This document shows positions 12,156 to 23,516 of a stretch of 64,000 bases of DNA, piece by piece. A program made the translations under genes and the position numbers. Source of the stretch: Diphasiastrum complanatum (Eukaryota; Streptophyta; Lycopodiopsida; Lycopodiales; Lycopodiaceae). The notes below the pieces were generated by a model that was given only the letters and a program-made list of their open reading frames with translations, did not search any database and was not told the DNA's origin. The stretch covers positions 67,209,923-67,273,922 of the forward strand of contig CM055092.1 in NCBI GenBank assembly GCA_029204225.1, written 5' to 3'. The stretch's first letter is position 1. The number at the start of each line of letters is the position of its first letter.

Positions 12156-12366
12156 TGTTGGAATTAAATCTAACTCCTACTCATCCCAACAACCCTTCTT
12201 CCTTCTCTGATTTTTACTCGAGTTTTTTCACAGGCAAAAAATTTTACACCTGACATTGTCGCTTCTATTTCTCTTAATTTGCCACTAAGTGTTTAGCGAC
12301 CCTTATGCAAGTTGTTTTTTGGGCCATTTAGGCACTTCCAGAAAAGTGACACTTTTTGTGAAAAAT

Positions 12367-12612
12367 GCGACACTGTATTTTTACGTGCAGTTTCTAACAG
12401 GTGACAATTAGGACAAAATGCGACACTGCATTTTTACACGCAGTTTCTAACAGACGACAATTAGGGCAAAATGCGACACTGCATTTTTACATGCAGTTTC
12501 TAACAGGCGACAATTAGGGCAAAATGTGACACGGCATTTTTACATGCAGTTCTTGACAGGCGACAATTAGGGCAAAATGTGACACTCGTAGTTTATGACA
12601 GGCGAAAAATGC
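12367..12612 (+). repeat. 53-bp tandem repeat inside the copia LTR
   Basis: Units start at 12367, 12420, 12473 and 12526 with a partial unit at 12579. Each begins GYGACACKG and contains TTTTTAC, GCAGTT and GACAATTAGG. The repeat lies in the U3/R part of the LTR, where repeated enhancer-like blocks are common in plant elements. Confidence 0.9.
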
Positions 12613-12997
12613 GACACTTGTCTTTAAAATTGCGAAGGTGCCCTACAATTGCCGAAGGTGTCCTACAATGCCAAAGGTTGCCCTTAAATAAAGGCAAAGG
12701 TTAAAAAGCGAAGGACTGTCACGTCGTCCATCTGTGGATTTACAAGGCGGTCCAAATACCAGAGTGTAACGTCTTCACGCTCCAACAATAAACCAATCTA
12801 TTGATCAATTTAGCACCTGTTAACAATCTTGTAAATGTAAAGTTGAATGATGCAAGATCTTCCGGTTGCTATAAATGTAAATGAGCGATTGAAAATAAAA
12901 GATACAATAGCATGTCACAAGTTATCATAAGTCATCAGATAGAGATCAAATGACCAGAACGGGTCTTATAGTAGTTGACTTTTTAAAGTTAGTGATC

Positions 12998-13017
12998 ATA
13001 GATATATATATATATAT
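12998..13017. repeat. (AT)n microsatellite
   Basis: A short alternating AT tract within the LTR. Confidence 0.85.
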
Positions 13018-13451
13018 TCAGAACACTAGCAATTGTTTTGAATCTGTAAGTAGGATCATGTGTTCATCAACGTGATTGTATTGTGATCTGATCGTTGTGT
13101 TTACAACTTATTATATAGATTCGCTATTGTTCTACACTCTTTCTGCATTCTTGTAGAATGATAACTCTCACTCCTCTTATAGAAACACTATTATCGGAGA
13201 ATTGTATGAATGTCTTTGATGCCTAAATTGATTCTACATTCTCTTCATACTAGGTTATCAGTACTAGAGGATTGCATGGCTGTCTCAGACGCCTAATCGT
13301 CTTCGCAATCTCTCTTTCATGGCAGTCTACAACTCCTACGCTGATAATCTAATTCAACAGCTCATAAAATCCATTCTCTAAGTAATCCACAATCCTACTA
13401 TCAAGAATTCTTTGTTTCTTTAGTTGACATCAATTCAAACATCAACCGAAG

Positions 13452-13463
13452 TGGTATCAGAGC
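13452..13463 (+). other. tRNA-iMet primer-binding site (first of two)
   Basis: TGGTATCAGAGC lies just behind the end of the copia LTR. Confidence 0.75.
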
Positions 13464-13495
13464 TGATAATTCACATTCTATCCAATCCCACAGAT

Positions 13496-13507
13496 TGGTA
13501 TCAGAGC
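13496..13507 (+). other. tRNA-iMet primer-binding site (second of two)
   Basis: A second exact TGGTATCAGAGC, 44 bases after the first. It implies either a local duplication of the primer site or two joined element starts. No gag follows. Confidence 0.65.
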
Positions 13508-14444
13508 CCACACCCTGGAGCCTAAGAATATTTCCTCCAAGATTCCAATTCTCATCCAATTGCTTTTGATCTCCTTAGCATGCGTAAAAGTTGTCAATCA
13601 CCATGCACTGCTCCACTTGTCCTAATTGGAGTGCCCAAGCCCTCACAAGATTATTAATTACATTTCTGGTCTAGTTCAGAATGACAAGGTGTAATTAATA
13701 AACTCATACACTAGAGTACCAAATATCAATGTCAAGGATTATTCTGAATCCTCTAAATCGAACATGGTACAAAAAGCTTCTATTGTCTAAGTATTCTAAG
13801 CATAGTTTGTAGATGCCTTTAGTGTTTTATTGTAGATGAGTATATCATCTAAAAACCATACTGTAAAAGTATGGACAAAAGAAACCATCACCATGAAGAT
13901 TCTTATATACAATACTACAATGCCAATGATGCAAGTGAAGATTTTAAATTGAAATGATACAGATCATACTCAAGATCCTTAGTCGATGAAACCATAAGAT
14001 AGAAATTACATTGGTATTTTTTAAGATAAAGACATTTTGTCTATGACTATTTATAAAATTTACAACATGATTTTTAAAAGAACCATTTATAGCCTAAAAT
14101 TACATTTGTGCAACCTGAGTTTATGATGTGAAAAGTTGTTTGCTCTATATGTCCCAATAACTCTAGCTCCAATTCTAGTACCTTGACATCCCAAATTTTG
14201 GTGTCGGCTCTCAAGGCTAAGTGAATCATATATTGATATTCACTCACCTTAGCGGCCCCACCTTGAGCTTCTACACAAGATGAGAGTTGATAAAGTTTTG
14301 ATTGCTTCTTAACATTGATAACATTACCTTCTTTCCCTAACAATATTTTACCCAAAGGTGCAACTATTCATGGGTTTTGACAATCTGTGAGTAAAGCCTT
14401 TGCGAGTTTTATTTACAAATGATTTCTAGAATTTGATGCCACAT
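13508..14444. other. No gene seen
   Basis: Expected to be gag leader if the primer sites are functional, but only stop-rich AT-rich sequence is found. Confidence 0.4.
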
Positions 14445-14933
14445 GATATGTTATCAGATATATAGGCTTTATATATAATCATTTTATATCATATAAAAAC
14501 TAACTTTGATTATACCAATGGATTCTACATAAGAAATGGAGCACTATTGCTTTTTGGACCATTTCAATCCGAGCAATAGTGAGAAAGTTATGACAGTTCA
14601 ATGTTTTATAGACTATAAAACATTTTCCCCTTGGAACCTAAAAGGGGTAGCACGCCGACGTGCTATCAATTTGAGCTAAAGACTAAAAGCTTAAATTAGT
14701 AGCACGTTGCGTGCTACCCCTTAGCTCCAAGGGAAAAAAAAATTAGTCTAAAAAACTTTGAAGGGCGATATATTTCTTAATATTGCTCGGATTTGAGATC
14801 CAAAAAGAAAAAATGCTCCATTTTTCATGTAGAATACATTGCTTTAATCAAATTTGATAAAAAAATTTAAAAAAAAAACAATGAAAATATCTTATTATTA
14901 ATAGTTAAGTTATAGCCTCCATATAGAACATAC
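14445..14933. mobile_element. Long imperfect foldback element (MITE-like)
   Basis: The two halves of this 489-base segment are imperfect inverted complements centred near 14680. Paired blocks include GATTCTACAT at 14521-14530 with its complement at 14827-14836; CCGAGCAATA (about 14570) with its complement near 14780; and GGGGTAGCACGC at 14644 with GCGTGCTACCCC at 14709-14720. The innermost parts fold again: AGCACG-CCGA-CGTGCT on the left and AGCACG-TTG-CGTGCT on the right. Such structures are typical of foldback transposons and long-TIR MITEs and could give a hairpin RNA. No target duplication was identified with confidence. A fragment resembling the centre recurs at 15246-15285. Confidence 0.75.
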
Positions 14934-15245
14934 AATAAAAATATATATTTGTTAACCAACGTTGATTTTATGATACCTATCATGCGCTTGGCCACATACC
15001 ATCATGTCTTTTAATGTAAGGTTGTACATCAATCCTTGGCAGTAGACAAAAATGTTTTCGCCTGATAATTAAAGTGATTAAGTTTTTTGCGTTCTCAATG
15101 ATATAGCATACTATGTACAATTTGTAGACAACATGATTTGCAGACATATCTTTTAGCTAGTAAGAAAATAAACAAAATGATAATGAAGTATACAAATAGA
15201 TTTCACCCCCAAAAGCGAAGTAGAATAAATTTTAAAAAACCTAAA

Positions 15246-15285
15246 AACAATGTAGCATGCCATGTGCTATCAATTTGAAGTAATT
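15246..15285. repeat. Second copy of foldback-element centre
   Basis: GTAGCATGCCATGTGCTATC followed by AATTTGAAGTAA resembles the left centre of the foldback at 14648-14680, with several substitutions. Confidence 0.5.
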
Positions 15286-15485
15286 TAAAAAACTCGCAAA
15301 ACTCGCATATGATTTACTCGCAAAATGCCAAACCCCACTATTCATTAGGCCTAAAAGATATTGTACTAAATTGACGTTGGCACTTTCAACCAAATCAATT
15401 TTAAATTTTGGTAATTTACTTGTGGGTAAATTGATAGCCATCACAATAGATGATGACTTATTCTTCCGATTTGGGCAATTATTCA

Positions 15486-15531
15486 TGACATGCCCATGAT
15501 TTTTGCAAATAAAGCAAAGGTCTTCTTTCAT
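15486..15531 (-). pseudogene. Gag CCHC zinc knuckle remnant
   Basis: On the minus strand MKEDLCFICKNHGHVMNNC has the spacing C-x2-C-x4-H-x4-C of retrotransposon gag nucleocapsid knuckles. The frame is open for 96 codons but shows no other gag or protease feature. Confidence 0.6.
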
Positions 15532-17339
15532 TGCTCTTAGTCATGCCCTTTGACTTTATAGCATTCTTTTTGTTTTTAGATTTTTTTCGTATTGATCACT
15601 TCATCAAGTTCATAAAAAAGCTTGATAATACTTATTTCTTTCATTATGGTTTGCTACAATGCGTATGGGATTGCATAAGGAAGAGCTAGAGACTAGAGAC
15701 TAGAGACTTATATGCTTTAGCATTCTAGGTTGCTTGCAATTTTCATAGAGTTCTTACATTGAAATGGATTATGGGATATTGTGAGTGGTAAAGTAGAAGG
15801 GTGGTGTGGTAGTTTAGGATTGTGTGTGGGAGTGATGGTGTGTGACGTGTGAATTGTTGTGATGTTTATTTTCGTTGTTCAGCTAGAATGACAAGGCGTT
15901 TACTTTAAACCTCATTTTGATTCTCTCTTGCAGCTTTCTCTCATTTTGTTTAGTATGCTTTGATGGTCTTTAGCTTTGTAGATTCTTGTTTGGAACATAA
16001 TGAAATATTGCAGCTTTATCTAAGAAAGCTTGGAAATAGTAATCATGAAATATTGCATTTCTATCCATGTATGTCTCACAATTCTCTTTAGTGAAATAGA
16101 TGGACTCATGGAATAGGGAAAACAAAAAGTGATAAACAAAAATGACTTGAAACAAATTAGGTCACCGAGAAGAATTCATGCATTAAAGCAAGAGTTAAAA
16201 AATTTGATAGTTTTTAGCTTTTTGACAAATTTCACGTAACTACATTCAATGGTAATATTTTGTTTTCAATTAATTGGAGCTTCAACATTCCATTTCAATC
16301 AAGGATGTGTTTGAGCAAGATTTTTCTCATTTTTTGTGACATTAATCTTTGTTTTGGTGTAAGAACACTTTACCGATGACTCTTCTTTTGAAAAATCATC
16401 AAGTTCTATTCTAACGTGTAAATCAACAAAATAAATGTTGAGCAACAATTGGAAGAACAAAATAAAGCCTACAATTCAATGAGACCATCCTTAATCAAAT
16501 TGGTAAAATAGTTGATACTATAATAGTTCAAGTTGCATGCAATTAGACTAGTATTATAAGAGACATCCAAGAGGGATTTTTTAATCTTATGATAAAGCTA
16601 TCAATTTTTATTGACTTTTGTCCATTGTTAACCTTTCAAATTGATCTTTATAGTATTACAAATGAGAAGGTGGAATATAATAGTTCTCAAGCTAGATGAG
16701 TATGAGATCATCAAAGGAATATAATTGGACATAGTCAATCTTACAAACATGAATCTCCACTTTCAAAATGAGAACATTCTAACGATTTTACGTCCAATTA
16801 GATAATGATATATAATGGTTGGTAGCTTTTGAGGTAAAATTGATCTTTTGTCATACAAATGAATATGAATTATTGATCTTGTATAAAGATTATCTTTTGA
16901 TTTGATATCATGATTACATCATATGTATCTTGTGAAAAACAAGCAAATACTAACTTGAGGCCAACTTGGAAGCCAAAATGGACATTTGACCACCAAAGTC
17001 AAAGTGCAACCCTCACATGTGTAGAACTAGCAAGGAAGGGGCCAAGTTCATCTTGCTTCCAAGCAAGAATGAGCTAGAAGAAGGATTTTTTCCCTCCTTG
17101 TAGGTGGCCTTTGTGCATGTCCTCTATTCATCCCCTTAGATACTCATGCAACTACTCTACCCATGCAAAGCTACATGAGGTATCCCAACCCCCACTTCAA
17201 TGGCCCCACATGGTTCAATAAGTCAAGTTTAACCAATACCAATTTATTAAACCAATTTGTAAACCACATGGACTCGCCTACCATTATTGGGGCTTCCCTA
17301 ACCCATAGCAAAGGCTATTTAGGTCCATATCTAGGGACA

Positions 17340-18135
17340 TAACACAATCTTTTGTGATAATTATCCTTGGAATAGATTGCCAAGTGCTCCACTTGAAATC
17401 ATCTTATGAAGTTATTTATGGTTAGAAGCCTAATGTGAAAGATCCCAAAGTTTTTGGATGCACATGCTATGCTTAGGTTCCCTTAGAAAATAGATCTAAG
17501 GATGTTCCTACATCAAAGAAAGAGACATATTTGTTGGATCCATTGATAAGAGTAAAACATATGAAATGTATCTTCCTTCTACTAAAAAAACCATTGCTAG
17601 TAGAAATGTGAGCTTTGATGAGCTTTTTGGTCATGTGTTGGATGGAAATGGTTCTTTGATTAAGTCAAATCTAGATGATATCGATTGAGATGTTGTTCAT
17701 GATGATATTGTTGATGTTTATAAGGAGAGATTATCTACTTCTTTTTTTACAGTTATTAAAAGGAGGCCATCAAGGGTAAGTAAGGCTCCAAGTAGGCTTA
17801 CTTATGCTCAAAAGCGTAAACAAGTGACTAAGAACTAATTTTTCTTTGATATCTTCCTTTCATCAAGTAGATGAACATCTTATTTATGATGATCCATGTA
17901 AAAAGAGAATGGTGTGATGTCATGAATGTAAAGTCCAATGCTTTGATTAAAATCATACTTGGGATCTCAAGGCCAAAAAGCAATTTGATACAACTGGATC
18001 TATAAAGTAAAGCATAATAAAGATGGAAACATCAACAAGTACAAGGCAAGGCTAGTGGAAAATGGCTATGCTCAAAGATATAGCATTATTGTGAGGAGAC
18101 TTTTGCACACGTGGAAAAGATAGTAACACTTTGAA
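17340..18135 (+). pseudogene. Ty1/copia integrase C-terminus to RT start
   Basis: Short frames in order match copia pol. First come RLPSAPLE and KVFGCTCYA near 17375-17480 (end of the integrase core). Next is NVSFDELFGHVLDGNGSL near 17600-17660 (linker). Then WDLKAKKQFDTTGSIK, HNKDGNINKYKARLV, GYAQRY and EETFAHVEKIVTL up to about 18130 (start of RT). Many frameshifts and stops interrupt it, and no LTRs were recognised. Confidence 0.75.
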
Positions 18136-18259
18136 TCTTTATCTCTTTGCCAGCTTCATGTGCAAGGGATATGTTTGAGAGAAAAAAAACCTAGGAGTAG
18201 ACTAATAGACTAGCCTACGGCTAATTACAACTAGTAACAGTTTTCAATAATAAAGTACA

Positions 18260-19960
18260 TCATAAATAGTAACAATGAAGTTTATCATTGATTTCTAACA
18301 AAAAGTGACCTGTGAGCTTAGGATCTCTATCACTAACAATGTCACTTGGCAGACCATACAACCGAAATAATCTTTCAACAAATCTTTGGGCTAAGTCAGA
18401 AGTCTTTATAGTTGACTTAACTGGTATGAAAGCAGCTAACTTAGTTAATCGAGCCACTACAACCCAAATAGAATCATTTTGTCGTTGGGTCTTAGGAAGT
18501 CCAACTACAAAATCCATAGATATGCTTTCCCATCTCTTATTAGAGATATCTAATGGATGCAACAAATCACCAGCCTTATGGCGTTCAGCCTTCGCTAGTT
18601 GATAGGGCTTGCATTCTATCACATATGACTAGACATATGGTTTGAGATTTGGCCAATAAAACTCTCTTTTAACCAAGTCCAGAGTCTTGTGTATACTGGG
18701 ATCCCCTGCACAGGGTATGTTATGACATTCAAACAAAATCTTGCATTTGAGCTCTTCATCCCCAGGTACACAAACTTTCCCATTCTGAAATAGCAGTTCA
18801 TCTCAAATGGTAAACTGTCCCACAATCTTCTTATCTTTCTTTGTTAGTTGAGTCCCATGTGAACTCGAATCAATATTGTCCACATTTCTTCCGGTCTGAA
18901 CAATGTTCCAAATATGACCAAAATGGGAGTCTAATTCATATTTTCCTCTCAACGAAAGATATAGATATGTGGAAATCTGGGTGAATGACGACTCATTCAA
19001 TTCACCGATCCAACTAAGAGCATACGCAACTTGATTAGAGTTGTCTCTTATGTAACAAATTTCATGATCGAATTCTTGCATCAATTCAGCCCATCGAGCT
19101 TTCCTCTCCTAAAGATCATGTTGATTGCAAATACTAAAGAGGCTGGTGATCCGTATACACTAGAAACTTACTACCATAGAAGTAGTGTCTCCAAGTTTTA
19201 AGTGCATGGATTACTGCAAATAATTGCTTTTTTTAGCGTAGTATAACGCAACTGAGGGGTGCTTTCAAACGCCAATGGCCTATCCATTTGTAATAGAACC
19301 GCTCCAATTGCAAAATCACTTGCGTCTATTCTCACGACATAAGGTAAGTCTGGATTTGCAATTTGTAACACGAGAGCTATAACAACCAATGTTTTAAGTT
19401 TCTCAAAACATTGATTCAATTTCTCGAGATAAAGCAACTATTGCTTAAAGAATTCACACTTGGACTCTTTAGCGTAGAGTAACTCCTGTCGAAGTTTCAT
19501 CAAGACGATTCTCATGTGCTCTATGTGTTCCTTAAAGGTTTTACTGTAGATGAGAATATCATCTAGGAATACTACCACAAAGTTTCCCAAATATGGACAA
19601 AATAAATCGTTCATTATTTGCTGGAACATTGCTGGAGCATTCGTTAACCCAAAAGGCAACACTAAGAACTCATAATGACCAAATCTAGAATGAAATTATG
19701 TCTTTTGGACATTTTCCAATTTAATTCTTATTTGATGGTACCATGTCCTAAGATCTATCTTGGTAAAATATTGAGCTCCACCCAAGCAATCTACAAGGTC
19801 TTGTCCATCATGGGTAACGGATATTTATTCTCGACAATCACCTTATTTAAGCCCTTGTAATCCAAAATGTCCAGAAACCTCCATCTTTCTTCGCTTTTAG
19901 AAGAACAGGAGTGCCCCACGGTAATTTACTAGGTTGTATATGTCCCATCCTCAGCTTGCT
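18260..19960 (-). pseudogene. Ty3/gypsy pol fragment: RT, RNase H, integrase
   Basis: On the minus strand the order is as follows. The start of RT is SKLPWGTPVLLKAKKDGG near 19900-19950. Then comes [20 protein letters not shown] with the catalytic [14 protein letters not shown] (19438-19662). RNase H has VVRIDASDFAIGAVL (19198-19437) and FDHEICYIRDNSNQVAYALS (near 19030-19080). The integrase core ends the fragment, with WESISMDFVVGLPK and LPSDIVSDRDPKLTG (18260-18622). Two of three integrase catalytic acids are visible; the frame is lost before the glutamate. It is broken by several frameshifts and stops, with no gag, protease or LTR recognised. Confidence 0.85.
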
Positions 19961-20499
19961 AAAGGAGAAACATAAACTATCGAAACCAAAAAAGCATAGA
20001 AACTTGAAAGCAAAAGCAAAACAACAATAGCAATAGCAAGCATTGAATAACAAATGAGGATGCTTCTCTCCAAAAAATGGTAGAGTTTACTCCTTCTCAT
20101 TAAGCATCCAAATATGTTACAAGAGGTGCCTTTTTATCAATGGGAAGGCCCTTCCCCAAAATCCTATTGGCTACTTCTAGAAATATAAGCTTTAATCTAC
20201 ACCATTCACCTTGGGTCCAATCTAATCCAAGGGTCTTAAAAAAGTACATTAGAAATCACATGATACATGTGAGTCTCAATTTGGACCCAACTTTGAAAGT
20301 TTTAGCCTAAGTTTATTAACTTGACATTGTGACCTCAAGTTTTATTTTATTAACAATAAGGCCCAAGTCTTTTATTCTATATACAACTTAACTTGCGTGC
20401 TCATTGGGCCATGGACTTATACGTGCATGATGCCATGACCCTCACAACTATTTCTACTTTTCGATTTTATTTATTTACAATATGTCGGGAATACCCCCA
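19961..20499. other. No gene seen
   Basis: A purine-rich AAC/AGC patch near 19980-20040, then unassigned sequence between two gypsy-derived regions. Confidence 0.4.
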
Positions 20500-23142
20500 A
20501 CAGGACCCACGACCTAAAGTAGTGTCGGTCCCTCGGCACTTTGCCGGTTCAGTAAAGGGTTCGCCTGGTGCGCCTCTGGTGGATGAGATATCCAGTGATG
20601 TCTTCCATGAAGTCCAATCTGGCTAGCTTGTTTTTCTGGGTATGGGAGGATTATTGTACACCTGTAAGCCAATCCGGGTCGATCCATTGTTGAAATCTGC
20701 TTGGCCAGGGATCGTCGAGTTGTGCCGATCTATAATACACTCGCGCCACTGGTAGTTGGTCTTCATGGTGGTATTAGGATTAAAACAGATCGTTGGCAAT
20801 ATCTAGTCCCATTTTGTGGGGACTTCCATCAAAAATTCCAAGTCTTGGGCATATGTTGCTGTCGCGCGGACTGTTGGATCTGGGTAGGTGAGAAATTGTT
20901 GCGAAAACTGAACGAGAGCCCTCCTGGCGTCTACGTCCGTTTTCTACCCATACTGTTATTCTATGTTCAGCCAATTCCTTGTGTGGATCGTGATTTTGTC
21001 CAGGGGGGTGCCACACTCTGCCCATTTAGATCTACGTGGGTAGGGGAGGTAGTGGGCATTGACCCGTAATTGCCTGGGACTGGTAACGTATGCCCTGATG
21101 GCCGCAGGGTCTCTTTCAAACAATCGTTTTTTCCATTTTGGCTGAGCTCCTAAGGTAGGGATATAGGCCAGCTCATTGCCCTTGATCTCCTTTATTGTCA
21201 CCAAGAGTTGTCAGCCGCCACGGGAGCTTTCATGTGGGAATTGCGCCAGATATGAGTTGATTTCGTCCTCTATCGAGGTTGGCTTCTTGAACGCGCAACT
21301 GGCAGAGATCGATCTCGAGCCCTGTGAGGATGAGGTTGATGTCTGGCTTGTATCTGGGCCTATATCTTGCCCTTGAGTGTCAGCTCATGTGGTATCCGAG
21401 GGCCCCTGACCTTGTGCACCCGAGTGGACTGCTTGTCCCTGCTGCTTGTTTTCCTTTATCTTGGCTGGAGCCAGCCTGTGCAGCATCAAAGACAGGTGGC
21501 GCTAGAATTGCCACCGGGGCTGGTTGGGGTTTCTGCTCCATGAACTTCTGGCAAGCCTTGAGGGCTTTCTTGGCCTAGGCCAACTCCTGATCGGCACTTG
21601 CTCTATATTTGTCGAATTTCGCCTGGTAGCTATTCAAAGTTTGGCTGTAAACTTGCACCTGATGTCGGAATAAGTTCATTTCAGCATGTGAGAGTGGCCT
21701 AGTATCAGGTGCTAGTTGAGCTAGCCAGGTGGTCTTTTTGTTCTGCAATGCTTGCACCTCCGCTCCCAAACGAATATTTTCCATCTCATAAATCTGAAGT
21801 GCTACTTGGAGGGGGGCGAGCCGTTGTGAGACTTCTGACTGAAGCTCCTGGACCTTTGTCGATGCATCTGTGATTGCTTTGAAGAGGCTCTAGATATACT
21901 GATTTAGGCCATCTTCTTTTTGTTGCAGCTTCAGGATCTCCTTTTGTCCATCTAGCTCATGTTGTTGAGCGATCATCAATTCTTGTTGCAGCTTTGTAAT
22001 ATCGACTCGCAGCTGGGTTGCCAACTACAGTACTCGGCTGTCCAGTAATGTCTTGGCCGCTACCACATCTTGGATAAAGGTCCCCAAGGCTTGGTAGGCC
22101 GTCATGAGGTCCGTGGGAGCAACCGCTAGCGTGGCACTTGTTGGGGCTGCTTGTGTTGTCGCCCGAATGGTCTGCACGCCAGCATCGTCATCTTCAATAA
22201 GTGTTTCTGGCGGTGCCATGCCCTCTGGTGCGGTGAGATTAGCATGAAGGGGTGATGATACAAATCTTGCCTATACAAATGCGTCATCGGGCAACGGTTT
22301 GTCACCCTCGACAACCTTCACTAGAGATGTGGGGGGTGTGAGAGGAGTACCAAAAGTGGAGACATGTGTGACAACAGACTGTGCAAAAGAGGGGACGAGA
22401 GGAACAGAAGAGAACTGGAGGGTGGTTTGGATGATAGATGGGGATGAGGGAGGTGAGGGACCTTGGCGAGGCAGTGAAAGATTAATGAGTTGCATCCACG
22501 CCAGGTTGTCAGGAGAGAGTTGGGAATCAGAAGGGTTGGTCTGAAGGAGGGGGTAGAAGTAGAATCAAGAGGTATGGATGAAGCGATAGTGATGGAAGGA
22601 CTAAAAGATGTGGGAACAGAGGCAAAAGTTGTAGGAACAATAAGAGGAGGAACAGTTGTGGTAGTAGAAGTGGAGGGTTGAGCAGAAGAAAAAGTTGTGG
22701 CGGCGGAAGTGGGGGTAGTTAGCTGAGGAGGTGCAATGCGCCGTCTGGTGGCAGAAGAACTAGATGAGGAGGAGGCGGCGCCACGCATGCATTTGCTGGC
22801 CATTGTGTCAGTGACTGCAGGGTGTATGGAAGTGGATGCGACAGATGGAGGGTATAGGTTAGTATGTGGGACGGTAGCAGACAAAATGCTGGATCGGTTA
22901 AACCCGCGAACCTTCTCCTCGAGAAGCGCACAAGCAAAATTACACAGCAGTGGCCCTGCTGCGATACGACCGCACATGTTAGGTTTGATGACGATGGAGA
23001 GTTTATGCAAAAGGAAAGTATGCCAATCGTATGGTGCTTCTGTGGGGCTAGGAAACTCCATAAAAGATTTCACAATCTGGTTGAACAGTGTGGACTGGAT
23101 GCGATACTTGCGAAAAGTTGAAACAACCAAAAAGTTGTTCAA
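20500..23142 (-). pseudogene. Decayed long extra ORF (ORF3-like) downstream of gypsy pol
   Basis: Read on the minus strand, one long, interrupted protein can be followed. Its first part (23142 to about 22850) contains FMEFPSPTEAPYDWHTFLLH and IKPNMCGRIAAGPLLCNFAC. Next is a Ser/Thr/Pro-rich stretch (to about 22300), then a Thr/Ala region (22219-22025). A helical segment likely to form a coiled coil follows (about 22018-21575, LQQELMIAQQHELDGQKEIL and MENIRLGAEVQALQ). The last part is basic, with repeated stops, down to about 20500. Several stops are TAG or TGA at places where Trp or Gln would fit, as in deaminated transposon sequence. I do not recognise a named domain. Position and orientation behind the gypsy integrase remnant suggest an additional retroelement ORF (env-position or gag-like), but it could also be a separate element's gag. 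Confidence 0.5.
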
Positions 23143-23350
23143 TGAATGGGCAGCTGCTTGGATTATGGGATCATCTCAGAAGCAGTCTTGGTTACGTAGG
23201 GTATGATGAGTTTTTTGCTTGGCGATGGGAGATGGATTGGCGATCACTAGACACTATGCCGATGGTGACCATGGAGTTAGCGTTTATTCATACCTTGTAC
23301 ATGTCTACGAAGGTTCAAAAGGTGATTTTTTCTGCGAAGATTCTGACAGT

Positions 23351-23373
23351 CTGCGAGGGTTCAACCCTCGCAG
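23351..23373. repeat. Perfect 11-bp inverted repeat CTGCGAGGGTT / AACCCTCGCAG
   Basis: Two perfect 11-base arms are separated by a single C. The arm sequence is the same motif that is scattered through 26975-27500 and 49310-50200. Confidence 0.9.
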
Positions 23374-23516
23374 GAAGTGATCTCTCACACAACTTGCTCC
23401 AAATGCTGGATTTTCAAGATCAGACCCTATAGGTAGGCTAATTTCACTACTTCGATTTCATTTATGCCCCTTGCATTGGTTTGCTGAGTTTGATGCTCTG
23501 TGAAGGTTCTGAAGAT

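Larger units (their letters stand above)
12156..13444 (+). mobile_element. Copia LTR (about 1.29 kb)
   Basis: The segment starts TGTTGGAATTAAATC behind a polypurine tract and ends near AAACATCA, seven bases before a primer-binding site. It contains the 258-base segment also found at 10887-11144 and a 53-base tandem repeat. A true 3' LTR should not be followed by a primer site, so this LTR either belongs to a second element running to the right or results from recombination between tandem elements. Confidence 0.7.
14934..17339. other. Mostly unassigned; gag knuckle remnant inside
   Basis: Apart from the zinc-knuckle fragment at 15486-15531 and a copy of the foldback centre at 15246-15285, no gene is seen. 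A short GAGACTA-type repeat lies near 15690. The last few hundred bases may be decayed copia integrase leading into the next feature. Confidence 0.4.

Noticed and set aside
729-13507. TGGTATCAGAGC matches taken as tRNA gene fragments
   Set aside because: The 12-base match is the primer-binding complement; no cloverleaf or internal promoter boxes surround it.
22736-23206. 156-codon plus-strand open frame
   Set aside because: It lies antisense to the Ser/Pro-rich ORF whose minus-strand reading continues much further; low-complexity codons keep both strands open.
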